Program-made: the position numbers and the translations under genes
Shown: positions 45,616 through 56,470 of the stretch, one piece after another
Numbering within the stretch: the stretch's first letter is position 1
Layout of the letters: each line of letters starts with the position of its first letter
Origin: Panaeolus papilionaceus
Lineage: Eukaryota > Basidiomycota > Agaricomycetes > Agaricales
Direction: 5' to 3'
Assembly (NCBI GenBank): GCA_015501605.1
Contig: JADNRZ010000009.1
Location: 806,001-870,000 of the forward strand
Length of the DNA stretch: 64,000 bases
Notes under the pieces: generated by a model
Seen by the model: only the letters and a program-made list of their open reading frames with translations
Told to the model about the DNA's origin: nothing
Database searches by the model: none

Positions 45616-46389
45616 ATGTCGCATTCACCGAGTCCTCATCCATCTGCGGCTTCCGATTCTGGAACAACATCTTCAAGCTCCTCGTCAACGACGCCGTCTT
45701 CCTTGCCCACCACCGCCCAATCATCTACCGTGAGCTTGAATAAAGGCAAATCAACAGTCAAGCCTCCGAATGTATTTACTAGCGACGGCTCCTTTCTTGA
45801 TAGGGTTCGACGATCAATGAAGGTCTGGCTTAGATTGCTACGCTCAAATCATCATTTGAACTATGTCGCTGATAGTTTCACAAAACAGGAAGATGACGAA
45901 AAGAAGAAGCAACTCGAAGTGTTAGAAAGGTTGGTTCATGGTTGGAAGTGTTGACCTTGTGTCACGCTGTTTCTTGATTTCGCGTTATTTCTGGGACATG
46001 TGTGCTAATATTTGCTTATACTCCAGGAAGAAGCAGTTCGCAGATCGTTTTGTGGGTGTTCCCATATTCGCTCCTGCTCGCTATTTCACTCATACGTCAT
46101 TTCAGAAAAAACGTGGAAAGCGGTCGCCACCTCCTCCTTCCGAAGATGATAAGGATGAACCCTCGCCAAAGAAGGCAAAACAAGATAAGAAGGCTGACGG
46201 TAAGCCAGGTGGCCAAGAGGTCGAGGATACGAGTCCTCAAGGTATTTTGAGTTGTTATCAAGTTTTCAATGTCAAAAATTGCGCTGACATAGAATGTTAA
46301 ATCATGCAGCTGAGTACCACAAATCACTGGAATCCTATTCAAAGAGTTTGAAGGATTCCGGAACTGGTGTAAGGTCACTTACTAAATAA
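45616..46389 (+). CDS. Small charged protein, probably nuclear, unknown function
   Basis: Five exons give about 170 residues. The order is a Ser/Thr-rich N-terminus (MSHSPSPHPSAASD), the short block PPNVFTSDGSFLDRVRRSMK, a basic coiled stretch (EDDEKKKQLEVLERKKQFAD), a bipartite nuclear-signal-like part (FKKRGKRSPPPPSEDD, SPKKAKQDKKADGK) and a C-terminus AEYHKSLESYSKSLKDSG...RSLTK. The splice joins all have normal GT and AG ends and keep the frame. NVFTSDGSFLDRVRR is the only block that looks ordered and conserved. Its composition resembles small splicing- or chromatin-associated proteins, but I cannot name a family. Confidence 0.65.
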
Positions 46390-46691
46390 TCACTGATACC
46401 TTCGCCAAAGCATCGTCTGTTCAGTGAGTGCGCTTTGTGCGTGCCCTTTTGATACCCAACTCAATGTTGTATAGGTATTTATAAGTCTCTTTCGGGTCTC
46501 TGCATCGGTTTTTGTCGGTCGCATTTCTCTGGATTTCTGTTCTCATATGGCCAATTGTTCCCTCTGGCTGGCCACACACGTTTTTCAGCCATGTACATCT
46601 ATACAATCTGCAAGCAATATAATATAGTTTATACACGACTACTTTCAAGTAGTTTACAGACACAGCCAGAGCCGATACGTACGCTTCCAAA

Positions 46692-47849
46692 CTATGGTCC
46701 ATTCTCGTCGGTAAGGTATGGATCTCTGTCGCTGTCTGTGGTGTCCGAGGGTCCAATGAACGCGAGGCTAGCATCTCTAGGTGATGTCGTGAATTGAAGC
46801 GCTTTACGCTGAGCGACCTGTATAAGAAGCAAGAGAGGGGAAATGGTCTGTAGCCACGAAATGCTTTAGCTTGAAGACCTGACATTGTTAATGAGTGTCT
46901 ACAACTTACATAGGCATGAATTAGCGAAAATTGAAGGATCAATGTTGCATCGAACATAGTGAACCACAACGTGTAGTATATGAGTGTGCTCAAGACAATG
47001 GGTGAAAAGGATTCCACCAATATCCTGATTATACGCTGGTAAAGAGTGTCGTGTCGCGTTCCTAGCGCGTCGTGTTGGCACTTGCGATGTCGTATAAAAA
47101 ACAGGACGACAAAAATGGCGAGATAAAGATTGGCCATTGAACTTAGGCCGATGAATGGTGCAGCAATCCATACGCAGGTAATTTTTCTCCTCGTGTCCGC
47201 ATCTTTGCCATGTCCGAGCGATATTAGAATAATAGTTGTTACTACATATACCAAACAAAAGCTGACGTTATTGAAAACACCCTCTGTTAGGAGTATAGGA
47301 GATAAACTTGCCAAATGAACCGAGAGTAAGGAGGGTTGGTAGCGTGAAGATCAAACACCGAGACCACCGTGGTAAGCTGGACGAAAAAACAAGACATCTC
47401 CATAGCTTGCGAGCGCTCATTAGGTTGACATCCAGCTAAAATAGGGAGAGAAACCAACGCACCATTAAAGTATCCACAACCAGAGCTGTAAATACTAGCA
47501 TTAGTGGATATGGATTAGGGCGGTACTGGGATATCAGAATTATTCCCGGACCATTCGTTGCAATCATTTCCGGGGTGTTTGTGACGTTGCGCACAACAGA
47601 AAAGAAGTTACGAACTAGGAGAACCTCACTAACGGTACTGAGCAAAAACATCAGAGCGACAAAGGTGATGAAGAACTGAGTGGTGGCGATTGACCTCGTC
47701 TTGGTGGTCCTCAAGAGTAGGCCGATGCATGACCAGGTGAGGGTGACGACAATTCCGTAGAAAAAGGTCGAGAATAGCACGCTCGCTGAATGCAGCACTA
47801 ATGGTGAAATGGTTTCAGTCATGAACATGACCTGGAGCGCAGATGGCAT
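46692..47849 (-). CDS. Seven-helix membrane protein, paralog A
   Basis: Minus strand. Helices include LVLHSASVLFSTFFYGIVVT, LTWSCIGLLLRT, FFITFVALMFLLSTVSEVLL, YPLMLVFTALVVDTLMV, LIFTLPTLLTLGSF, VSFCLVYVVTTIILISLG, IAAPFIGLSSMANLYLAIFV and IVLSTLIYYTLWFTMFDATL. The last exon was placed by comparison with the neighbour at 48558. After SLIHAY the frame joins TISPLLLLIQVAQRKAL and ends DPYLTDENGP, stop at 46692-46694. The pair is tandem, in the same orientation and with the same final intron position, so a local duplication is clear. Such small seven-helix families are abundant in Agaricomycetes and have no known ligand. Start chosen at 47849 (MPSALQVMFMTETISP); 47897 and 47822 are also possible. 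A longer unspliced frame down to 46421 is not used. Confidence 0.7.
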
Positions 47850-48557
47850 GGCGGTACGACAATGGCAACTTGGGTAGGAAGGGATCAAGAATGCCATACC
47901 TCTGATCCATCTTTATCTAGTGGCTTTGATTGTGCTGATTCTGACTGGGTTCCACTTCAGTCGCCGTCTACACAGGCGAGCATATATGAATGACAGGAGG
48001 AACAAAAGTTGAATGCTGTTATTGAGGATAGAATCGTTTTAGGTTAGCGCTTTGAATCATGAGATTCAAGTAATGTGGGCGCGATGCCGTGATGGATTCA
48101 AAGTACCCATGGAGGAAGCGATCACATTCACTTGAAGTTTCTTGAGAGCTTTGGAAGCTATGTATAAACGAGTAAGTGGCGGTAAATATATATGTGTGTG
48201 GGGGCATGAATTTGATTAATGGACACACCAATGAGTCTCCTAACCAACCATCACTCAATCCAAAAGCCTCAGAAGAAAGAAACACAGCCTCCGACTAGCC
48301 TCAAACGCCAAACGAAATGCTTGTCCATCCTGAAACCTTATTATCATTTTACATGGGTTCCGAAAACCGATGATTGAACGGTGCTCATTTGCTAGTATTG
48401 TACATACTGCACGCAAAACGGAAAAGGCAAGTGGTTGCGAACTCTTGGGGCAGAAGGGGGTTAAGGATGTTGATGCAGCAGTTCTATTGTCCCCTCTCTG
48501 AAATTGCTATCAGACACAAAAGCGGCAGGCAAGATCCATAAAGCCAAGAGAGCTTGA
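47850..48557. other. Spacer between seven-helix paralogs
   Basis: Contains the promoter of paralog A and the 3'UTR of paralog B. No gene seen. Confidence 0.4.
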
Positions 48558-49691
48558 CTATGGTCCACCCTCTTTGGCAACATGAACCCCATTGGAAGTC
48601 GTTGAATTTGTGGCAAACACTAGGCTGAGGTCGTGGTGGGAAGGTGGAGGAGGAAGCGTCTTTTGCTGTGCTACTTGCATCAATAACAAGAGGGGAGAAA
48701 TCGCCTACAACCATGATGCGTTTGAGTGTCACAGAACATCGTGAATCAATTGACACTTACATAGATGTGGACTTGAGAAAACTCAACGATGAACGATGCA
48801 TCAGTTATGACGAACCACAAAGTGAAGTAGACGGTTGTGCCGAAGACAATGGGTGCAAAGGACTCTACAAGAATGACATTGACACGTCTGTAAAGAGTGT
48901 CATGACGCGGCCCCAAGGCCTCGCGTATTCTCTTTCGATGCCTCGACAGGTATATGACAACAAACAGGGTCAGATAGAAATTGGCGATAGAGCTGAGGCC
49001 CAGGAAAGGTGCAGCAATCCATATGCAGCTGGCCTTTTTGACGACCTCTGTGACTACGGCCATGTGAAGAGGTACCAGGACGATAGTTGACACTAAATTT
49101 GACAATCGAGGTGCCCTAAAGTCAGCCATTGGATTTCAAGTACTACCAGCAAATGTCCTCACGAAATGACCCAACAATGAGGATGGCTGGAAGTGTAAAG
49201 ATTATATACCGAGAGCGCCGGGTGAGGCTGGATGATATGACGGTGCATCTCCACAACTGTTGAGCTCGAGTTAGTGGCTGTGACTCCGGACAGAGATAAT
49301 TACGAACCATGAGACAATCCACAAGCAGAGATGTAATCGCCAAAAGTATGGGAAACGGATTAGGACGGTAGGGGATGATGAGAAAGTGGCCGGGGCCTTT
49401 TGTGGTAATGTTTTGTGAGACACCCGAGGTTAGCAGAAAAGAAAAGAAGGTGTGGATGAGAAGGCCTTCGCTAATGGTGCTCAGAGCAAACATCAGGACG
49501 ACATAGGTGACAAAGAATTTAGTCATCAATGGTGTTCTTGACTCGGAGGTCCTCAAGAGTAGGCTGACACACAACCACGCAAAGGTGAAGACGATTCCAT
49601 AGAAAAAGGTAGAGACTAGCACGCTTGAAGAAAGAAGGGCGAGTGGCGAAATATTTTCGATCTCATACTTTACTGGCTCGACAGAAAACAT
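48558..49691 (-). CDS. Seven-helix membrane protein, paralog B
   Basis: Minus strand; the spliced product parallels paralog A along its whole length. Matching blocks are ISPLALLSSSVLVSTFFYGI, FAWLCVSLLLRTSESRT, FFVTYVVLMFALSTISEGLL, YRPNPFPILLAITSLLVDCL, LWRCTVISSSLTRRSRYIIF, LSNLVSTIVLVPLHMAVVT, CIWIAAPFLGLSSIANFYLT and EALGPRHDTLYRRVNVILVE. The end is SQVHIY joined to AISPLLLLMQVAQQKTL and a hydrophilic tail ending VAKEGGP, stop at 48558-48560. Charged loops and about seven hydrophobic helices suggest a polytopic membrane protein, possibly receptor-like, but no known receptor motif is present. Start chosen at 49691 (MFSVEPVKYEI) by comparison with A; 49721 would add ten residues. A 148-codon open frame on the other strand (48644-49090) is a shadow. 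Confidence 0.7.
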
Positions 49692-50011
49692 GGTGGTGGT
49701 CTGCGTAGTGTTGTGAAGCAAGATAACGGTAGTTCAGGCCCATATATAACAGATATTATAAAGGAATTGAAATAAATGCAGTCCTATTTCAGCAAGAGAT
49801 AGACCCGTTGATAGCCAAAGTGTGAATTGTGTCGCATTACTCGGATCATTGCCTTTCAAGTTTCGACAGATCCTGAATATGTTGCATGAGAGATGGGCGA
49901 CTATTCTTAATTTCGTCTTTATTGAAGAAGTTAAATAGCCCCTGGACCCAAAAGTTCAAAGTGGTGATAGACTCTGCCCGATAAACATTTGAAATATTGT
50001 AGAGGAGAAGA
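49692..50011. other. Divergent promoter region
   Basis: 320 bases between seven-helix paralog B (-) and the homeodomain gene (+). No clear TATA box; no gene seen. Confidence 0.4.
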
Positions 50012-52095
50012 ATGGTGGTGGTTCAGGAAGAAGGTGGACGGCATAGTCCGGAGAGTTACATAACGGTCATGGACCTGCTAAACCAAATCCATCTTGACCT
50101 AGTGATTTTTCCGACACCACCATCATTGATTCTGCTCAAAAAGTATGTAACAACGCTGAAGAATAGCTTCAAACATCTAATATTAATAACTGTCATTCAA
50201 TTCACAGGTCTCCGTTCATTGCCGCTTTTCCAGTTTTTTTAGGATTGGAAATTTAGTGATGGAGCAGCAGCCATCTACCAGTGTCGTACACTCGAAACGA
50301 CAAACGCTGCGGGCCAATCCAACCCAAACTGAAGTCCTCCAGGAGGCCTATACGAGGTCGAGTACAGTGAACAATGAAATTGCTACAGAGCTTCACCAAA
50401 AGACAGGCCTGTACGTATTTTCCCGAGATACACAACTGCAACTCGTTACACATATGCTCGCGTTTACTGGCGTTTCAACAATTTTCATATTCTACCTGCG
50501 AGTGCTAATAAGTCCTGTCGCAGACCGCCTAAATGGATTACACAATGGTTCGCGCGCAGAAGGTCCAAGGAGCGTAAAAAGGCGACAACATCTGCGAGAG
50601 GGATGTTGGACCCTAGTACATCTCGGGGTTTATTGACCTCCAGTTCAGATGTTGGTTACTCACCTTCAGACACGTTTCAGGTGAAATTGGAAGATCGAGA
50701 TAATATCTTGCCTTCTAAGTCTTCGTCCTCTTTTACTCCTGTTGGTACGACAGAGAGCTCTCACATTATCAACGGGTCAGGCTTGACTCCTCAATACATG
50801 CCGGACAACCCAACATCTAGTTCAGCGACTGTCACCCGTGGTAGGAAAAGAAAGCAAATAACCGTCAATTCGGACATACCTCCACCCCCACCTCGGAAAA
50901 GGGGGAGGAAGAGGAATGACTATTCCACTGGGCCTCTACAACTCACGCAGGTTAAACAAGAAATTACTGAAATCCCTGGTTCTATGGATAATCGAAACGG
51001 CTTACCTGCTGAACTTGGAGTTCCAGCGCATACAGTTACCTTCCATGACGCTTTGACGACGGAAACCCCTGTTCTGGCTGACCCTGGAGTTGCTGCGAGA
51101 CCTTCCTCGATTCATCCTGTCCAAAACAATGGGACTGCACTCCACCATACCGGATTCCAAATTGCACCGCCTAAAAGGTCTTTAAAAACCCCTCACAGGC
51201 CGAGGTCTAACATGGCTACGAACGATCCTTCTTCTGTCGTCAATTTTACCTCTTCTAGGAAGACTTTCAACTCTGCAGACGCGACAATCGAATATCACTC
51301 TGCCCAGCATGCAGGCATCATTTCAGATGCCACAGCTTCTACAGGGATCTACCAACGCGCTCCTATTTTTCGTATGGGTTTTCAGAACTCTGGTCCTGAC
51401 AACTTCGCCGTAACTTCTGAGACGACGCATCGCGGTTGCCCTGACACTCCTGCTTCTAAGTCTTTAGTGGCGTCTACTTCTCAAACAGGGCCTCATCTGG
51501 GTCTGCCAGTCTTGGGCATGCCTTTCTCGTTGCAACATGGAACAGATAGCCCCCCCTTCCGGAATGCCGATGCCTCTGAGTGCTCTTATGCTGCTTTTTA
51601 CGATATTCGCACAACGCAAACGAGGAATCTTCAAGCCTGGCCTTCTGCATTCACCGTCAATAATGAAGCGCCGCAGTTTGACTTATCAGTTGGTCTGGCG
51701 TGTTGTCGGAAGCTTCCGTTACTGATAAAGCTCCTTCCCTACAGACAACTAACTTTGACTTGTCCGACCCCCGTTTATTTCCAGCCGCATACGAGCTACA
51801 GCCCCATGATATGATGGCTGCTATGGACACATGCGACTTGCTTCTATCCAATGGCAGCGGGTTCAATCATAACACCTACGACGTCCTTGACCCTTCTACT
51901 GCTCCTCTGAAACATCTCGTTGATATTCTACAAGACTTCAAGGATGAAAATGGCGGCTTCTCTCGTTTACTCTGCCCCGAGGAACACCCTGTTTTGATAC
52001 AACGCTTGGCGAACCAAGACTTGCTAGAACAGAATTACTTTCAGGCAGCCATGGGTCATGTTTTGCTCATCAGGCTCGGGCTTAAGGCTGATTAA
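50012..52095 (+). CDS. Homeodomain-like transcription regulator with non-canonical recognition helix
   Basis: Exon 1 (50012-50142) encodes MVVVQEEGGRHSPESY. It splices across a strong pyrimidine tract (TTTTTTTAG) to 50243 and continues IGNLVMEQQPSTSV. The homeodomain follows: RQTLRANPTQTEVLQEAYTR, NNEIATELHQKTGL, then after an intron PPKWITQWFARRRSKERKKA. Helix 3 is W-F-A-R-R-R, so the nearly invariant Asn51 is Arg. A basic patch (TRGRKRKQITVN, RKRGRKRND) fits nuclear localisation. The rest is a long Ser/Thr/Pro-rich region. A C-terminal block is reached after a short intron near 51687: TTNFDLSDPRLFPAAY to the stop at 52093-52095. If exon 1 is wrong, translation would start at 50259 (MEQQPSTSV). 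It is not a mating-type HD1/HD2 protein by motif or neighbours. Confidence 0.78.
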
Positions 52096-52798
52096 TGTGA
52101 GTGTGGTCCTGATAACATGCCTTTCTTCCACAAAAATATTGATCACCTGGACAGTTTTATTCAACTACTTTTTAATTGTTTCGATGTAGTGCTGGGATAA
52201 TTCGCACAGGTATCAAATGCACGTTGGGTTTTACAATAGCAATCTATTGCTGTTGACATCTTTGAACCTCTTGATTGATTTGTTTTGCCCTTGCCTCCCA
52301 ATCAACCCACATGAATATTCGAGTCTATTGAATTCAATATGCCGATCAAAAAGAAAAAAGTCTGAATGTGACAAGGCTTCACCTACTGACAACGCAACTT
52401 TGGGCTAATCGGAACGACTACCTATATTTTATCCGTATTGAATTGGCAAATTGAAAATAGGTACGCACCCCTTTATCAATTCTAATGACTGACAACTGAC
52501 GTCAGCCACCTTATGGTATGTTTTGTGCGCTCAGATGATCTCGAAAGTTGAAACCCCATTATATTTTACATTTTGGAGGAGTACTGATATGGAAAGCTGA
52601 ATGGATTCAGGTCTGATTCGAGAATGAGAACAAGAAGTGAGCATGGCGCATTTATCGATCCCGATTACCAAGGCCATGCTGGGACCTTCTCACAGGGTAA
52701 CTCAAAAAACAATAAAAGGGTGAACAATGCTATACACCACTTGGAAAATTCTCCCATTCATCCAATTTCTTCTCCGACTCGCGGCGCATAATTTGAAG
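52096..52798. other. Intergenic, no gene seen
   Basis: The 3'UTR of the homeodomain gene and the promoter of the first alpha/beta-barrel gene. No conserved frame. Confidence 0.4.
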
Positions 52799-53657
52799 AT
52801 GGTCGTGTTGCACGTCGTGTCATTCCCCGCCTCTGATGCTCTCTTGTCTAACAAAGAGCTCACAAGAAATGAATTACAGGCGCTTTCAGATGTCGATGGG
52901 TGCCTTGGGTAAGTCGTTCGGTCTATATTTAGTGGGGCCAGTGTTGCCTGTAATGAAGGGATGAACGGATCACTGGCCATTCATTCGTCGCATTGAAAAA
53001 AGCTCGAAATTGTGCTGATTGAATATGTTGCATTTACAGAGTTTGGTATGGCCTTCAGGTTGAAGATGGGACGACGGCCCATATGGCAGCTCGTATGTCA
53101 ATCTGGTATTCAGGAACTCAAAAACTTACGCAGGTTTGCTAGTCTGGGAGTCATTCGAGCACTACCAAACGCACGCTGCCACACCAATGCATGCAGAGAA
53201 GATCGCAGCGCTCAAGCCTGCCACGGCAGGTCCCCTCAATGTATATCACTTCGAACCTGGAAATGACCCCACCAATGCTTTGAACTCCCCTGTGACGGAG
53301 CTTTCTGTTGCTTGGCTCAAAGAAGGCAAGGAAGACCGATTCGAAGATGAACTAAAACCAGTTGCAGAGCTCATGACAAAGGACATTGATCTTGTTCCCG
53401 GTTCCCATGGACCCATTGCCTGGGGTGATGTTTTGCAGGAGAAAGGGAAGAAATGGGGTATTGCTATTGGATGGGATAGTGTCGAGGTGGGTTTCTCTGA
53501 TTCAATTCAGGTTGTGGTCCCAGGGTGCAAGAACTGAATTGTCGTTTTGTAGGCACATGCTGCGCTTCCTACCACTCCTCCCTTTGATGATCATTTCACC
53601 AGGATGGTGGCTGTCGCTGAGATGAAGGTTGCCCATGTGAGGTTCAAGAAATTGTAA
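52799..53657 (+). CDS. Dimeric alpha/beta-barrel (ABM-like) protein, member 1
   Basis: Four to five exons, about 215 residues. MVVLHVVSFPASDALLSNKE is the first beta strand. After splicing it reads GVWYGLQVEDGTTAHMAA, LLVWESFEHYQTHAATPMHA, ELSVAWLKEGKEDRFEDELK, PIAWGDVLQEKGKKWGIAIG and WDSVEAHAALPTTPPFDDHF, ending AEMKVAHVRFKKL. The repeated strand plan, with VWESFEHYQ and IGWDS, matches the three relatives at 57887, 59397 and 61071, so the protein probably contains two ferredoxin-like ABM/stress-responsive A/B-barrel repeats. Members of this fold bind small hydrophobic molecules or act as cofactor-free monooxygenases. No catalytic residue can be assigned. There is no signal peptide, so it should be cytosolic. 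It is the most divergent of the two-repeat members and lies about 4 kb from the others. Confidence 0.72.
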
Positions 53658-54148
53658 AGAATATTGAAAGAATAGGGAAGGTTGAACTTGGTGAACTCTA
53701 ATCGAGAAAATGGGTTCCACCACAATTACGATAAGATGGAATTTGTAAACGATAACTTGTATAATATATTTTTTCAGGGAAATGGCAACTTGAGAGGCCG
53801 GAGAGTGGACGAAAGAGTTTGAGTGCGTTGAATTGAGATAAAACAGTCGGAGATTGCGATAAATTACTATTTCACGTGTTGCTATGAGATATTGACGTTG
53901 AACGTAACCATACAAGGAAGTTGGAATAAATTTATTAGAATTCATTCATTTACCCCTGTCGCAATCGATTGCTGTTCAGGATTCCCAGTCACGGTCATCA
54001 TCAAGCTAGAAGGTACCTGCCGTCGACGATTCTAGTCTGCGCAGCTGCGATCCATATAAACTCCACGTCACCTCACTGAAGACAATCATCTTCACCCCTC
54101 CTTTTTTAAGGCGATAACGGCCTGCTTGATTTCCTTCCCAGCCTCGCT
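53658..54148. other. Intergenic, no gene seen
   Basis: About 490 bases between barrel member 1 and the p34 homolog; AT-rich, then pyrimidine-rich just before the ATG at 54149. No gene seen. Confidence 0.4.
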
Positions 54149-56212
54149 ATGTCGCAAGAATTTATTATGCAAACAAACCCAGCTTCTAGGATTCTCGTCT
54201 ACTCGTCCTCAGTTGATACTGCAAGAGACTTTGTCGGACGTAAGTGTACCCCTATGTTTGTCTGCCAGATCTCGCGCTTATGTTCTCATTATATCAGGCG
54301 TGAAAGCCCTCTCTGCTGCGAAGTCTGCGTCCAAGGAAGATGGAACTACAAATTCAGAAAGCCCGGAGCTTAAATCGACAGGAAACACTGACATGATCTC
54401 ACATACCCTCTCCAACAAGTACTACACAGCAGATGTCCACTTTAGCCTCAAGTCAATGCAAACACTCACCTCTGAGGCTTTCCATCACACCAACGCACCT
54501 CCTGCTTTGATATACGTGTGGACAACGAGCGAGGTGTGTATGTATAACTCTTGACTTCTCTCGCACAACAGGAACAAGTTAATCTAATCTCAATTGCAGC
54601 CGTACACAGAGCACATCCAGCTGCTCTCTCACACCATGCAATCTATGGAGTATGAACCTGAAGTCTGCCTCGCTGTTCGCCTTGGGGTTGATGTAGCCGC
54701 GCCTTCCGTACCTACAGAAACTTCGCCGCCGAAGGAGGAGGAAAATACTGAGATTGATAGCAACTTGTTGTCCTATGGATTTGAATATGTGGATGCGTCA
54801 AGAGAGAGGACGAGACCGCGGACAACGGAACTCAGCACCGCAGATTCGGACGACGATGGCATGTAGCACTTAATGTGTGCTGTTTTATGGTACTGATGAT
54901 TTGGGGTTTTAAAACAGACGATAACGTCCCAGACTTGCCACGCGTTCTAGACGCGTTGAGTACGATAATGTGGAGTACTATGCGTTCCACACAGACTACA
55001 AAGCCAGAATCCAACTTGAATCAACTCGACGATGCAGAAAAGCAAGAACGCGACGCGTTACTCGAGGAACTCCTCGCAGCAGGCCAGGACGTCCGCTCAT
55101 CCGAATCTCAGGCTACGAAGGAATCTGCCAGCAGTGAAAGGAAGCCAGTCGAAGATGACGGCGGCGACGACGACGACGAAGAGAAACTAATGCAACAAAT
55201 GGAGGCGTTCATCAAAGACGCCAACTTCCTCTCTTCATTCTCGTCGTACAAGGGCTCCGGCAGCACAGACCTTGATTTCGCCACCGAGCACAACTTCTCG
55301 CCTTCTCGTGGATTGGGTTCACTGGACTCCATGTTTGACTTCTCGGCTTTCACTGGCAAGACATCACAATCAGTGTCCAGAAGCGGTTCAACTGCACCTC
55401 TCCTCGATTCTCGAGGTGCGGAACAAAAGCCCACCGGCAAACTCTGGCTAGATGTCAACTCTGGCTCTGGCTCGAACCTTGCTTCACCGTTGAATACGCA
55501 TACATCAACCTCTACGGGCTCCTCTCACCCATCCAGTGCGTTAACAGCTTCTCCAATCGACGAGGGGGCTCTAGATTCGTTCGGAAAAGCAGCAGGCACT
55601 CTGCCGACTATAACGAAACATGGCTTTGACGATGACTTTACAGAATTTGTTAGCGCACCGTTGCCACCAACATCTGCACCATCGACCTCAACGGTACCGC
55701 CGTCCTCAGACACCTCGCATCTCTCACTTCCTGTACCTTCGCTCCGCCGTTCCACCTCTCAGAGTTCCTCTTTTACAAGTGATTTCGGTGACCACGATGA
55801 TGAACACATATATGCCATGCTCGATGATACTTCATCTTATGGAGGCGACGATCTCGATAGGGATATAGAGGACACAAGTTCTAAAAAGGTAGAAGAAAAC
55901 CTCCCCGATTTGAATGAGATCCTTGCAACCACGCGTCAATTGTTCGGTGGTCAGATACCCATTCGAAATAAAGGGGATGCAGATCCTCCAAAGTCTGGAA
56001 CAGGGCCTTCGGCCACCCATCCCTCCGCATCAAAGAATGCGGCATCAAGCGGTGCTGATGCGTTCGACCTGGGGGATGTCCTTAATGCCCTCCAGAGGTT
56101 TAAAACAGAGATAGGCGGTATGTCAGATGAAGAGGAGAAAAAGAGAATGGCTGCACGGGTTGCGCTTGGTCTTGTATACGGGCTAGAAGGACAAGATGAA
56201 ACGGAGTTATGA
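54149..56212 (+). CDS. Alpha/gamma-adaptin-binding protein p34 (AAGAB) homolog
   Basis: Four exons, about 630 residues. The N-terminal Rossmann-like pseudo-GTPase part reads ASRILVYSSSVDTARDFVGR, joined to VKALSAAKSASKED, then SHTLSNKYYTADVHFSLKSM and HHTNAPPALIYVWTTSE. These are the p34 hallmarks: a cargo-like beta strand, then A-L-I-Y-V-W-T. YTEHIQLLSHTMQSMEYEPE and VCLAVRLG follow. The rest is acidic, Ser-rich and disordered (VEDDGGDDDDEEKLMQQMEA), with a helical C-terminus. Human p34 is about half this length, so the extended tail is a fungal feature. Known homologs chaperone the assembly of clathrin adaptors AP-1 and AP-2 in the cytosol. The third intron (54859-54917) starts with GC. Without it the frame stops at a TAG nine bases on, so this call is well supported. 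Confidence 0.82.
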
Positions 56213-56470
56213 GAGCGGAGTGGGACGTGGCAATGAAAACCTAGCACCGAGTATTTGGGACTCAGGACTGTACGACCAATGCGTTTGCAGGGTTCAAATG
56301 GATGTAAGATGGTATTCCAATATCGTCCATTGCGAGGTGCACAACCAGGAAACATAAACGAGCATACAGCGAAAGGCCGTTCAAAAACATATGCGATAAA
56401 CGAAGGGCAAACAAAATATTTGAGACAAGACCTTCTGTGCACGCAGTAATGTGAATTGGATGGTGCTATT

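Noticed and set aside
46421..47314. A 297-codon minus-strand open frame read as one uninterrupted gene
   Set aside because: It runs through an intron: after SLIHAY the residues lose all membrane character, whereas splicing to 46866 gives TISPLLLLIQ as in the neighbouring paralog.
48644..49090. A 148-codon plus-strand ORF
   Set aside because: It lies antisense to a well-supported exon of seven-helix paralog B and has no motif of its own.
50012..52095. Homeodomain gene as part of a mating-type (HD) locus
   Set aside because: Only one homeodomain gene is present. There is no HD1/HD2 divergent pair and no MIP or beta-flanking gene nearby, and the helix does not match mating-type proteins.
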